Shown here one piece after another: positions 1-11,778 of a DNA stretch of 64,000 bases (position 1 is the stretch's first letter; each line of letters starts with the position of its first letter). The stretch spans positions 32,947,419-33,011,418 of the forward strand of contig NC_134547.1 in the NCBI RefSeq assembly GCF_050624435.1, given 5' to 3'. Below the pieces are notes generated by a model. That model saw only the letters and a list, made by a program, of their open reading frames with translations, made no database searches and had not been told where the DNA came from. Both the position numbers and the translations under genes were made by a program. The stretch comes from Tenrec ecaudatus (lineage: Eukaryota; Chordata; Mammalia; Afrosoricida; Tenrecidae).

Positions 1-1503
1 TGTTTTATTAGGGGCTCATACAACTCTTATTACAATCCATACATACATCAGTTGTGTAAAGCACATTCATACATTCATTGCCCTGATCATTCTCAAAACA
101 TTTGCTCTCCACCTAAGTGCCTGGCATCAGCTCCTCATTTTTCCCCTCCCTTCCCGCTCCCCTCTCCCTCAGGAACCCTTGATAATGTATACATTATTAT
201 TTTGTCATATCTTGCCCTGTCCGACGTCTCCCTTCATCCACTTTTCTGTTGTCTGTCTCCCAGGGAGGAGGTCACATGTAGATCCTTGTAATCGGTTCCC
301 CCTTTCCAACCCACCCTCCCTCTACCCTCCCAGTATCGCCATTCACACCACTGGTCCTGAAGGGATCACTCATCCTGGATTCCCTATGTTTCCAATTCCT
401 ATCTATACCAGTGTACATCCTCTGGTATAGCCAGATATGTAAGGTAGAATAGGGATAATGATAGTGTGAGAGGAGGAAGCATTTAGGAACTAGATGTATG
501 TTTCATCGTTGCTACATCGCACCTGACTGGCTCACCCTCCTCCTTGATACCCTTCTGTAAGGGGATGCCCAGTGGCCTATAAAAGGGCTTTGGGTCTCCA
601 CTCTGCACTCCCCCCTCATTCACTATGATGATTTTTTGTTCTGATGATGCCTGATACCTGATCCCTTCGACGCCTCATGATCGCACAGGCTGTGGTGCTT
701 CTTCAATGTGGGCTTTGTTGCTTCTGAGCTAGATGGCCGCTTGTTTACTTCCAAGCCTTTAAGATCCCAGACACTTTGTCTTCAGCGGTTGTGTTGGGAA
801 GGTAAACATCATAGAATGCCAGTTTAATAGAAGAACGTATTCTTGCATTGAGGGAGTACTTGAGTGGAGGCCCAATGTCCTTCTACTACCTTAATACTAA
901 ACCTATAAATATATGCATAGATCTATTTCCCCATCCTCATATATAAATATATTTCCATATGTACATGCAGGTATTTAGACCTCTATAAATGCCCTTTGCC
1001 TCCTAGCTCTTTCCTCTATTTCCTTTGACTTTCCTTTTGTCCCACTAGCATGCTCAGCCTTCATTTGGGTTTAAGTATTTCCTCTTGGTGACATTACCCT
1101 TGATCCCTCCCTACCAGGCCTTCTATACCCTCCTTACCTCCGATTTGGATCACTTGTTGTTCCCCTTGTTCCTAGGTTTGTTAACATCACTACCTTTGCC
1201 CCCACCTCCCCTTCTCTCATGTCTCCCCAGAACTGTCAGTCCCGTTGTTTTCTCCTCCAGATTTCTCCTCCAGCCTATCTTATTTAGACAGGCCTGTAGA
1301 GATAATAACATGCACAAAAATAAGACAGAGCACAACCAAGCAACAATATACAACAAAACAATAAAACAATGACAAAAAAAACCAAAACAAAACACGAGAA
1401 AGAAAAGCTTGTAGTTATTTGAAGGACTGTTTGGTGGCCTTTAGGAGTGTTTGCCAGTCCAGTCTTTTGGGGGCACCATGCCCTGGCCCCAAAGTCCACC
1501 TTC
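1..1503 (-). mobile_element. L1 3' UTR copy, antisense, reaching its A-tail at the window edge
   Basis: The segment is the reverse complement of the 3' UTR family seen at 3,300-5,170. It runs from the block holding TCTTTTGGGGGCACCATG (1,460-1,480) to the TTTTATTAGGGGCTCAT tail at 1-20. Like other copies it carries the CTCAGAAGC/AGATGGC motif region. It is 5'-truncated and non-coding. Its partner on the other strand starts directly at 1,504. Confidence 0.8.
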
Positions 1504-2594
1504 AAAAGAACTGAAAACCCAGAAATAAAAGCATCAGCATACACACAGCTGATCTTTGACAAGGGCCCCAAAAAGATCAAATGGGAAGCAGATGCCCACT
1601 TTAACAAGTGGTGCTGGAAAAAAATGGATATCCACATGCAGAAAAATTAAGCAAGACCCTTATCTCACTCCATGCACAAGAATAAACTCAAGGTGGATCA
1701 CAGACCTTGAAGTTAAACCCCAAACTATTAGGGCCATCAATGAGGGAATTGGGACCAACTTGAGAACTTTGGCTCAGGGAATACACAGGCTATCAGAAAT
1801 AGGGAAGGACACAAACACAGAGGAGGCACAAATTGACAAATGGGATATACTGAAGATAAAACACTTGTGTACATCTAAAGAATTCACCAAGAGAGTAATA
1901 AGAGAGTCCACAGACTGGGAAAACATCTTTAGCAATGACACATCAGACAAAGGCCTTATTACTAAAATCTACAATACTCTGCTAGCTTCCAAAAAGAAAA
2001 AAACCAATAGCCCACTTGAAAGGTGGGCAAAGGACTTGAACAGAAGTTTCACAGGCGCAGAAATCCGAATGGCCAACAAACATATGAGAAAATGTTCCCG
2101 ATCTTTAGCCATAAGAGAAATGCAAATTAAAACAACAATGAGGTACCACCTGACACCCTCAAAGGTAGCCCAATTCAAAAAATCAGAAAGCAACAAGTGT
2201 TGGAGGGGCTGTGGGGAGACAGGAACTCTCATCCACTGCTGGTGGGACTGTAAGTACGTACAGCCACTATGGAAATCAATCTGGCATATACCCAGAAGAG
2301 GCAAGAAACAAACCAAGACCAGACATCTGTGCTCCAATGTTCATTGCGGCACAGTTCACAATTGCAAGGAGTTGGAAGCAACACAAATTTCCATCAACTG
2401 ACGATTGGATTAAAAAACTGTGGTATATACATACAATGGAGTACTACGCATCACTAAAAAGCAGTGATGAACGTATGAGGCACATAGCGGCATGGGAAGA
2501 ACTGGAGGAAATCGTGCTAAGCGAGGTAAGTCAGGCACAAAAGGACAAGTACAACATGAGCCCGCTGAGGGAAGAATTAAAAAAATTTTTTTAA
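1504..2594 (+). pseudogene. L1 ORF2 C-terminal fragment, truncated and frameshifted
   Basis: Conceptual translation gives the C-terminal part of LINE-1 ORF2: TPCTRINSRW, IDKWD, SDKGLITKIYN, SLAIREMQIKTTMRYHLTP, CWRGCGETGTLIHCWWDC and WIKKLWYIHTMEYYASLK. The endonuclease and reverse transcriptase domains are absent. About 25 residues are missing after QPLWKSIW near 2,280, with a shift to another frame that runs to a stop at 2,594. An early stop near 1,648 separates the first residues. This is a dead, 5'-truncated element; the open frame of about 280 codons is not a host gene. Confidence 0.93.
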
Positions 2595-5180
2595 AAAGCA
2601 AAAGTGGCATAGGGAAAAAAGCTACTGTATACAAACATTTTAGGGGTGAAGACTGTGTAGTATGGAAGAGACCAGACCCAAACCAGGGATGTACATGGTA
2701 GACAACGGTGGAGGAGGTGGGGAAAGGAAAACAAAAGGATGAATACAAGGAAGAAAAGGGTAGTGGGGTCATGGGGCATTAATCCACCCAAGGGGAGGGT
2801 ATTGTTTATATCTCCACAGGGAAAGTGGGACCAGACTTCAACCCAGTGTTGCAAGGTGTGAATGCAATATCCCAGCGTGGAGTAGGGAACCAGTGGAGAG
2901 GTCTGGGAGGCTGGCCCCAGCACCATAAATTAAGTGGATTCCTACCCTTCCCCCGAAAAGAATTTGTTCCAAAGGACGACATTGACTTAGCAGCTCCGGG
3001 AGATGAACATATCTGATCAGAGCACACGGGAGAAGATGAAGGGGCAAGAGGAGAGAGTGGAGCACAGCCTGGCCCACCAGGCCGTGATGATGATGTTCCT
3101 GAGTAGAGCAGCCAGTCCACAGAGAGAACAACATGGCTGGCCCCACTATGAGACATGATGCCCCTCAGTGACTAAGGGCGATACAGGGGACAGCACCGGA
3201 GACACAGTGTGGGAATTGCATGACCTGATCCCACCACACCGAGGCAAATCACTGGGGGAGTGCAGCGGAACAGCAAGGGAATGGAGTGGCAAGGTCCCCA
3301 GGGAATGCTTAAAGTGGACTTTGGGGCCAGGGCGTGGTGCCCCAAAAGACTGGACTGGAAAACGCTCCTAAGGGCCAGCAAACGATCCCTGAACTAACTA
3401 CAAGCTTTTCTCTTGTGAACTGTTTTGTTCTGTTCTTTGTCAGTGGTTTGTTTTTGTTGTTTTGTTGCCTGGTTGTATACTGTTGCTTTGTTTTCCTCTG
3501 TCTTGTTTTCGTGCATCTTAGTGTCTCCACAGGTCTGTCTGAATAGGACAGGCTGGATGAACTATCCGGAGGAAAAACAACGGGACCTACAGTTCCGGGG
3601 GGAATTGGGGTGGGGGGGTAAAGGGGGTAAGGAAATGGTGTTAACAAACCCAGGGACAAGGGAAAAAGATGGGACCCCAAATGGTAGAGAAGGGGGAGTG
3701 GCAGGCCTGGTGGGAAACGATCAAGGGTAAGGTTGCTTAGAGAAGAGGTATACTCTAGCCCAGGTGGCGACGAAGCATGGTAGTAGGGCAGGAGGAAAGT
3801 CAAGGGAGATGGAGGAAAGAGCTAGGAGTCAAAGGACATTCTTGGAGGTCTAGATAAATACATGTACATGCAAATATATATAGGAGGATGGGGAAATAGA
3901 TCTATGTGTCTATATTTATAGGTCAAGTATTAAGGTGGCGGAAGGACCTTGGGCCTCTACTCAAACACTTCCTCAATGCATGAATACCTTCTTTTATTAA
4001 ATTGGAACTCTATGATGCTCACTCTCCCAACACAACGGCAGGAGCCAAAGTGGGTGAACAAGTAAATGTGGTGAAGAAAGCTGATGGTGCCCGGCTATCA
4101 AAAGAGATAGTGACTGGGGTCCTAAAGGCTTGAAGATAAACAAGCAGCCATCTAGCTCAGAAGCAACAAAGTCCACATGGAAGAACACACCAGCCTGTGT
4201 GATCACGTGGTTCTGAAGGGATCAGTTACCAGGCATCAAAGAACAAAAAATCATATCATTGACTGCACACCTCCATGATAGGATCGCTGAAGACAAATGG
4301 GTGCATAAGCAAATGTGGTGAAGAAAGCTGATGGTGCCCGGCTATCAAAAGAGATAGTGTCTGGGGTCTTAAAGGCTTGAAGGTGAACAAGCGGCCATCT
4401 AGCTCAGAAGCAAAAAAGCCCACATGGAAGAAGCACACCAGCCAGTGCGATCACGAGGTGCCAAGGGACCAGGTATAAGGCATCATGCAAAAAAAAAAGA
4501 TATAAGTGTGTGTATGTATGTGTATATATATATCATATTAAATGAAGGGGGAAGTGCAGAGTGGAGACCCAAGGCCCAAGTGTCGGCCAATGGAGAGCCC
4601 CTCATAGAGGGGTTTAGGAGAGGAGATGGGTTAATTAGGGTGTGAGGTAGTATCGATGAAGAACACAGCTTTCCCCCAGATCCTGGATGCTTCCTCCCCC
4701 CAACTACCATGATCCGAATTCTACCTTGCAGGGCTGGATAGGACAGAGGCTGTACACTGGTACATATGAGGGTTGGAGGTACAGGGAATCCAGGGTGGAT
4801 GATACCTTCAGGACCAAGGGTGTGAGGGACGATGCTGGGAGAGTGGAGGGTGAGTGGGTTGGAAAGGGGGAACTGATTACAAGGATCCACATGTGATCTC
4901 TTCCCTGGGAGAGGGACAGCAGAGAAGGGGGGAAGGGAGACTCCGGATAGGGCAAGATATGACAAAATAACGATGTATAAATTACCAAGGGCACATGGGG
5001 GGGAAGGGGAGGGAGGGGGGAAAAAAAAGAGGACCTGATGCAAGGGGCTTAAGTGGAGAGCAAATGCCTTGAGAATGATTGGGGCAGGGAATGTATGGAT
5101 GTGCTTTATACAATTGATGTATGTATATGTATGGATGGTGATAAGAGTTGTATGAGTCCCTAATAAAATGTAAAAAAAGA
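2595..5180 (+). mobile_element. L1 3' UTR (about 2.6 kb) ending at poly(A) signal and tail
   Basis: This segment follows the ORF2 stop and ends GTATGAGTCCCTAATAAAATG plus an A-rich tail at about 5,160-5,180. The same sequence recurs antisense at 1-1,503, 5,640-6,480 and 14,172-16,165, so it belongs to an abundant family. It contains a G-rich block near 3,590-3,640 and an internal duplication (4,046-4,232 and 4,296-4,485). No coding region is seen. Confidence 0.8.
4046..4485 (+). repeat. Tandem duplication of a ~190-base unit inside the L1 3' UTR
   Basis: GTGGTGAAGAAAGCTGATGG through ATCTAGCTCAGAAGC and on to GATCACG occurs twice, at 4,057-4,205 and 4,316-4,455. The spacing is about 255 bases with few differences. 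The antisense copies at 1-1,503 and 14,172-16,165 appear to have the unit once. Confidence 0.75.
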
Positions 5181-5625
5181 AAAGAGGAGAAAAAAATGAT
5201 TAGGGCAAAGACTGTACAGATGTGCTTTATACAATTGATGTATGTATATGTATGAACTGTGATAAGAATTGTATGAGCCCCAATAAATTGTTTAAAAAAA
5301 AAGAAAGGGGGAACCAATCACGATGATCAAGGTACAACTCCCCCACCCCACCAGGCAACAAACAACAGAAACATGGGTGAAGGGAGAAAGCCGATGGTGT
5401 AAAATATGAAAATAAAAATAACTGATAAATTATCAAGGGTTCACAAGGGTGGGAGGGTGGAGAAGGGAAGGGGAAAAAGAGGAGCTGATACCACGGGCTC
5501 AAGTAGAAAGAAAATGCTTTGGAAATGATGATGGCAACATATGTACAAATGTGCTTGACACAACTGATGTATGGATTGTTATACGAGCCCCCAATAAAAT
5601 GATTTATTAAAATAAAAAATAATAA
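5181..5625 (+). mobile_element. Two 5'-truncated L1 3' tails in tandem
   Basis: After the A-tail at 5,170 the last ~90 bases of the L1 3' end repeat at 5,195-5,300 (ending GCCCCAATAAATTG). They repeat again at about 5,400-5,605 (ending GAGCCCCCAATAAAATG). Each is followed by A-rich sequence, consistent with successive insertions into A-tails. Confidence 0.7.
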
Positions 5626-5639
5626 AAATTTTTAAAAAG

Positions 5640-6480
5640 TCCACCTTCAGCATTCTCTTGGGACCTTACCACTCCATTCCCTTGCTGTTCTGTTGCACCC
5701 CTTAGTGCTTTGCCTCAGTATGGCAAGATCAGATCAGGCACAATTCCCACACTGTGTCTCTGGTGTTGTCCCCTGTAGGAGTCAGTGAGGGATGTCATGT
5801 CTCATAGTGGGGTTAGCCATGTGGTCCTCTTTGTGGACTGGCTGCTTTACTGAGGAACATCATCCTCAAGGCCTGGTGGGCCAGGGTGTGCTCCACTCTT
5901 CTTCCTCCCCCTTCATCTGCTCCCGTGTGCTCTGATCAGATATGTCCCTCTCCCAGAGCTACAGATTCAATGCCGTCCTTTGAAATAAATTCTTCTGGGG
6001 GGAGGGGCAGGTGTTCACATAGTCGTTGGGATTGGGGCCGGCCTCTCAGACCTCTCCACTGGTTCCCTACTCCATGCTGGCATGTTGCATTCACATCTTG
6101 GTGCACTGGGTTGAAGTTTGGTCCCTCTTTTCCTGTGGAGGTCCTGAGGGGTTTATCTGTCCTGGATTATGAATCTTGAGAGCAGGATTTAAGAGGTAGA
6201 ATTGGAGTCTTGATAGTGGGGATGGGTTCTAGGGGGAACCATTCAGGACCTAGAAGAATGCTGTGTGTTTCGTTGGTGCTATACACACCCTGGCTGACTC
6301 GTCCCTTCCCTGTGACCCCTCTGTGAGGGGATGGCCAATTGTCTAGAGATGGGCTTTGTTTAGGTCTCCACTCCGAACTCCCTCATTCGCATCAATATAT
6401 TTGCTTGTGTTGGGTCTTCTGATGCCTGATATCTGATCCCTGTCGACACCGCATGATCACACAGGCTGGTACCACAACAG
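5640..6480 (-). mobile_element. Antisense L1 3' UTR fragments in rearranged order
   Basis: 5,640-6,150 is the reverse complement of 2,830-3,330. 6,160-6,480 matches 14,600-14,850. In the copy at 14,172-16,165 these blocks occur in the opposite order, so this is either a rearranged element or two insertions. Confidence 0.65.
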
Positions 6481-7041
6481 TTTCTGCAGCATTTTTCCTG
6501 AAACAAAATTTGAGGTTCAAGCAAAACTGCTGTTGCGAAAAAAAATTTTATTGTGACTGGAGAGAACCTTCCAACACGTGACGGTACTGAGTGAACTAAA
6601 TCAGAGCAAGTAGCTTGATGCTCGCCTTGTGGAGAAAATGCAGACTACGAAAACTCCTCTCTGCCCCGTGAAATCCCAGTTTATTTTGGGTACCCCTCAT
6701 ACATACTCTACTCAACCGCATCACCGTGACATGGGAAACTCTCTCTGGGCTCACTTAAATATCTACTTGAGCATTAAGTAGCCCACTACTCTGGAGGGAA
6801 AACAACTGTTGTCCAAAGACTTTTTCATACTTCTGTTTGACTTAATTTCTATACATTTGTTTAGCACGGCTTTTTTTTTAATATTCAATAATTATTTTCA
6901 ACAATAGGTACCCCAGGACTGAGGAAAAGGGCAAAAAGACAGTAAGCCTTATGAACGCCTGACTTTCATTCTCAAAGCCCTTTCTAGACCACAATGCAGA
7001 GAACCACCATTTGTCTGTTTGTCATACTGTGGTTGGTTCTC
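6481..7041. other. Unassigned AT-rich spacer
   Basis: I recognise no gene or repeat here. The sequence is AT-rich with short A and T runs. Confidence 0.5.
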
Positions 7042-7537
7042 GTGGTGGTTACGCAATTTCATGAAAACTTGATAAATAAGAATGAAGGGGTGGAGTCTAC
7101 CTGGTCAATCAAGACAGGCTGGTGATCCCTCTTTGTGGGTGTGGCCTTATGAGGATTCTGGGACTTCCCATCTTCCTCCCTAAGGGCAGAACATACACTC
7201 TCTCTCTGCTTGACACTCCTGTTGACAAGCTGTATGCAGCCAGGCTGATGGCAGGCAGAGCCCTGGAGATGCGTCCCACTGCCATAGGACCCATAGGACT
7301 TTGCACCCACCAGCCTGTGATCTTCCTGCATTCTGCATCGTTGTGTGTAGCTGTGAGTCTGAGGAGGGATTCATGGACTAATATCAGACTTATGGACTAA
7401 TCTTCAACTTATGGACTTGATCTGGACTGAGCTGGGATGTTTTATTGATGCATAATTACTTCTTGATATAATGTTCTCTCTTACATATATTTATGAGTGT
7501 CTCTGGATTTGTTTCTCTGGTCAACCTGGACTAACAC
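7042..7537 (+). mobile_element. LTR-like repeat, family B
   Basis: It ends GTCAACCTGGACTAACAC. It shares GAAGGGGTGGAGTCTA, ATGGACTTGATCTGGACTG and the same 3' end with copies at 10,772, 20,480, 13,312 (antisense) and 27,000 (antisense). The solo-LTR interpretation rests on the 5-bp target duplication at the 10,772 copy. No coding region. Confidence 0.6.
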
Positions 7538-7544
7538 GTTTGTG

Positions 7545-8175
7545 TGGTGCTGTGCTGCTGGAAGCTAAATCACTAATATTTCAAATGTCAGCAAGGTCAC
7601 CCAGAGTGAACAGGTTTCAGTGGAGCTTCCAGACGAAGAACAGACAATGAAGAAGAAAATAGCTGCCCACCTTGGAGAAAATAGCCACCAAAAAGCTTAT
7701 GCATGGCTTGGAAACACTGTTGGATACTGATCGCCTAATGAATGGAAGCAGATAGTACCAGAGAATGGATATCTCAAGTTGGAAGGCACTTGAAATATGA
7801 CTAAAGAAAAGTTATTTCTCAGAGAGGAGTCAGAAATGGCGACATGAATGGAGTAACGCCTGTGGGACTGGGGCTTTCAGGATCTTCAATTGCTGACAGA
7901 GCATAGGTCAAGGTAAGAAGAAAGAGCTATAAAAATATGCAAATGATCAGAACCCAGAGTGTGTGAAGTATGATTCTAGGAAAATTTGGAAGTTGTTAAA
8001 AATGAAATGGAAAACACACACACACAAATGATATCCTAGGCATTAGTGAGCTGACGTGGACTGGTATTAGCCATTTTGAATCAGAAAATCATATGACTTA
8101 CTATGTTAAAAATAACACAATCAAGAGGAATGGCATCACATTCATTGTCCAAAAGGGCATTGCAAAATCCATCTT
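7545..8175 (+). mobile_element. RTE/BovB-clade LINE, 5' region
   Basis: Contains the afrotherian RTE 5' block (CAGGTTTCAGTGGAGCTTCC). At 8,035-8,165 it has the start of the endonuclease reading frame (GATATCCTAGGCATTAGTGA). The element is interrupted at about 8,170 by a processed pseudogene and resumes at 9,339. Confidence 0.75.
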
Positions 8176-9338
8176 GGAAAGAGAATGAAGTTCGAACCAT
8201 GGTAGATCCAAACTCACAGTGACCCCAAGCTGCAAGAGCTGATGAGGGTAATGATGAAGTAGATTAATGATGGAGAAAGAATCATTGTGAAAGACCTGGA
8301 TGGCAATTTATATGATGGACCAGGGATGCAGAAGCTTTTAGACGCAGAGAACCTCAAGAGCAAGAAGCTGAAGGCTGCTGAAGTCACTCAGTCGGAGATC
8401 ACTCAGAAGCAGAAACTACAGACTGTCCTGGAGGACAGCAAGAAAACCCTGACACCGTCTCCCGGGCTCATCAAGTGGAATGTGGACTCTGTTCTTGTCT
8501 AGAACCTGGTACCCATCTTGCATATGCTCCTTGCTCTAGCCCAGTATTTCTAGACACCAATCTATCTCCCAGACCATGTTTCCATCCAAGTGGTTTTGGT
8601 CCAAAATGTAAGGGAATTCTCCAATCTCGGAAAATCCAAGAGGAAATAACTGGTAACACAGAGGCTCTTTCTCGAAGATTATGATATTGATGTCTTTGAC
8701 ACGTTGTTCATCCATGCACCAGACATACTCAACGGTGTGAAAAAGACCCTCATCACTTTCGCCAACAAGCACCTGAATAAACTTCACCTGAAAGTCACAG
8801 AATTGGAAACCCAGCCAGTTTGCAGATGGAGTGTACCTACTGATGCAGCTCTGGTGGAGGGCTACTTTGTGCTTCTGTTCAGCTTCTTTCTGACCCCAGA
8901 CATTTTGAGTAGAAGGTGCTGAATGTCTCTTTTGCCTTTGAGCTCATGCAAGGCAGAGGCTTGGAAAAAAAGAAAACCCCGGCAAGAAGACATCATCTAA
9001 TGTGACCTGAAGTCCAAGCTGTGGGTGCTGTACAACCTCTTCACCAAATACTGGAATATGTAGGGAAGGACCACCCCAGGCTCCTCTCAGTCCAGAAGTT
9101 CTTGTTGCAAGCTGACCAGACTGCTCTCCATAACACCTTCACTTGTATACCACCTTGATATGCTTCTGCCTGTCTCCTGCTCAGTGCTCTCCCACACAGC
9201 CAGCTATAACAGTGATACTAGGACTTGGGAGTGACCACTCCTTGGTGCCAGTTCAGTTCATTGTAGTTTTGAGAACCAGTGTCAACAAAAACTAGATTCT
9301 ATAAGATGAAAATAAAGACAATAAAACAAAAAAGATAT
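8165..9338 (+). pseudogene. PARVA (alpha-parvin) processed pseudogene, 5'-truncated
   Basis: Read across frames, the sequence gives human alpha-parvin from about residue 85 to the end: ENEVRTMVDPNS, DPKLQELM, ERIIVKDL, AEVTQSEI, QKQKLQTVLE, IKWNVDSV, LPDHVSIQVV, IQEEITGNTEALS, DTLF.HAPD, VKKTLITFANKHLNK, VTELETQ, SFFLTPD and VLYNLFTKY. A stop lies at 9,061-9,063. No introns are present where the parent gene is multi-exonic. It carries frameshifts and internal stops (for example near 8,256 and 8,500). A 3' UTR follows, with AATAAA near 9,313 and a degenerate A-rich tail at 9,305-9,335. GILQSR, EITGNTEALS and the second CH domain favour alpha- over beta-parvin. Alpha-parvin is an actin- and ILK-binding focal-adhesion protein; this copy is dead. 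Confidence 0.9.
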
Positions 9339-10570
9339 CAATCTTGAAGCACAATGCTACCTGTGATAGGATTATACCTATCCACCTTCAAGGAAATCTA
9401 ATCAATACAACTATTATTCAAACTAATGCACCACCCACAAAGGCTAGTGAAGAAGAAATTGAAGAATTCTACCAATGAATTCAGTCAGAAATTGATCAAG
9501 AAACATTGACAATGATTGGTGATTGGGATGCAAAAGTTGGGAATAAAAGGAAGGAACAGTAGTTGAAAAAGACAGACTTGGTGATAGACACGAAATTAGA
9601 GGTTAAATGATAAAATTTTGCCATATGAACAACTTGTTCATTCATTGCAAGTATCTTTCTTCAACAACACAAAAGGTGACTATATACATGAAATACACAG
9701 AAATGCAGATTGACTTCTTCAGATGGAATACACAGAAATCAAACTGAGAAATGGCATTAGAGAAGGTCAATATCATTGTCAGTTAATACCAGGCTGTGGA
9801 ACTGACCATCAATTGCTCTTATTAAGTTCAGGTTAAAGCTGAAGAAAATTAAAACAAGTCCACAAAAGCCAAAATACAACCTCGGTTGTTGCATTTTGAG
9901 AACATCTCAAGAACAGATTCTATGTAGACCTACATCATGACGGACACCTGACGAACTGTGGGAGAACATCAATACATCATTCATGAAGAAAGCAAAAGGT
10001 CATTGAAAAGACAGAAAATCAGGGTGGGGTAAAAAAAAAGAAAAGAAAAGAATCTCCAAGCAGATGTCAGAAAACACTCTGAAATTTGCTCTTAAGGAGA
10101 GAGAAGCTATGTCAAATGGAAGAAATGAAGAAGTCAAGACCTGAATAGAAATTTTCAAAAGGCAGCCTGATAAGACAAAGTCAAATACTACAATGAAATG
10201 TGCAATGACCCCTAGTATCAGAAAATCAAAAAGCAAGAACACAGTCGGCATATCTGAAACGAAAAGAACTAAAAAAAAAAAAAATTCAAGCCTTGAATTG
10301 CAATATTGAAAGATTCTATGGGCAAAATACTGAATGATGCAGGAAGCAGCAAAGATGATGGAAAGAATATATAGTCACTATACCAAAAAGTCAATATTCT
10401 ACCATTTCAGGAGGTACCATATAAGCAAGAACCAATGATGCTAAAGGAACAAGTTTAAGCTGCATTGAAAACATTAGCAAAAAACAAGACTCCAAAAATT
10501 GATACAATACCAAATGAAGTGCTTCAACAAGCTGACGAAGCACTGAAAGCACTTACTCATCTATGCCAAG
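9339..10570 (+). mobile_element. RTE/BovB-clade LINE, endonuclease and start of reverse transcriptase region
   Basis: Conceptual translation shows the endonuclease signature IGDWDAKVGN near 9,508 and then an RTE-like IDFF motif near 9,710. The linker to the reverse transcriptase domain follows up to CTCATCTATGCCAAG at 10,570, where an LTR-like element is inserted. Many stops and frameshifts are present; the element is inactive. Confidence 0.85.
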
Positions 10571-11778
10571 TGTGAGTTAGGTTTCTTGTCCCAACCTGGC
10601 CAATAGGAACATGTGGAGTTAATCAGGTAGCAGTTTGATTCGAGGGCAGAGATAAGTAGCTCTGCAAGGCCCACCCCCACCTCCTCGCTCTTGATCATAG
10701 TGAGCTGGGGCGTGCTGCTGCTTTAGCCAGTTCTCTGCCTCAATCTGTGAGTTACGTTACCTGTGGGCCAAGGTGTGGTAGTTATATAATGTCAATTTGA
10801 AAGGATTAAGAGTGAAGGGGTAGAGTCTAGCCTGTCAATCAGATCATAGCCAATGAGGCATCTGTATATGCATGGCCTTCTCTTAAGGATTCTGGGGACT
10901 CCTGTATTCCTTCTTGAAGGTGGGAGACACACTCTCTCTCTAGGCTCAGTCCCTGGAAGACACTGCTGCTGATAAGACACATGGAGACAGGCTGATGGCA
11001 GTCAGAGTCTCAGAGCTGGAGAAGCCATGTGGAGACCCCTGCCAGCTCTGAGATGCTTATATCACCACTGGATCCACAAGACTTTCCACCCACTGGCCTG
11101 TAATCATCCAGCATTCAGCATCATTGTATGTGTTACATGAGTCTGAAGAGGACTTTATAGATTGGTATCAGACATATGGGCTAATATCAAACTTATGGAC
11201 TTGATCTGGACTGGGCTGGGCTGTTTTCTCAATGTTCAATTGCTTTTATATATAAAGCTCTTTCTTATACATATATGAGTCTCCCTGGATTTTTTTTCTC
11301 TAGTCTACCCAGACTAACACACAGCCAACCCATGGATCATATCACTAGAGGCTCCTTCGAGACCTGCTTCACCACATTGAGACCTGCTGCTTCGCCATGG
11401 CTTGAGTGTGAGGCTGGTGGATCCTGTCAACTTGTATTGCTTGTGTTCAATTCCTTCCAGGCCTGCTTCATTAAGCTCCCTAGCTACTGGCTGTTAGTGA
11501 CCCATCCTGCTGTTTGCTGCCTATGGACAGACTCTGCTTGCCTTTCCGGAGGGAGGATTCTGCTGTCTGCTTCCTTGACCTTGGATCTGGCAGCACACAT
11601 GAGTTGAAGAACTTCTAGCATATTAACTGTTTCAAGGAAGTGAGTTGAACTGAACCCTCTGTATTGCTATGAAGACTAATTAGCTGTTATATTCCTTCTC
11701 CCTGTATGAACACACACTCATATATATATAATCATAAGTGTCCTCGTTTTGCTTCTCTAGAGAATCCTGCCTAACACA
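10571..11778 (+). mobile_element. LTR-like element (family A) inserted in the RTE, itself carrying a nested family B element
   Basis: The insert begins TGTGAGTTAGG and ends CCTGCCTAACACA. It is flanked by perfect 5-bp direct repeats CCAAG (10,566-10,570 and 11,779-11,783) that interrupt the RTE reading frame. TG...CA ends with a 5-bp duplication indicate LTR-retrotransposon integration. Family B occupies 10,772-11,323. No retroviral gene is visible, so this is at most a solo LTR. Confidence 0.7.
10772..11323 (+). mobile_element. LTR-like repeat, family B, nested
   Basis: Flanked by 5-bp direct repeats GCCAA (10,767-10,771 and 11,324-11,328) within family A. Its 3' end AGTCTACCCAGACTAACAC matches the other family B copies. 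Confidence 0.65.

Noticed and set aside
1556-2401. Open frame of 281 codons as a novel gene
   Set aside because: It is the C-terminal part of L1 ORF2, truncated and frameshifted.
8287-8502. Intact 71-codon frame with calponin-homology similarity
   Set aside because: It is a surviving piece of the broken PARVA retrocopy, not an independent gene.
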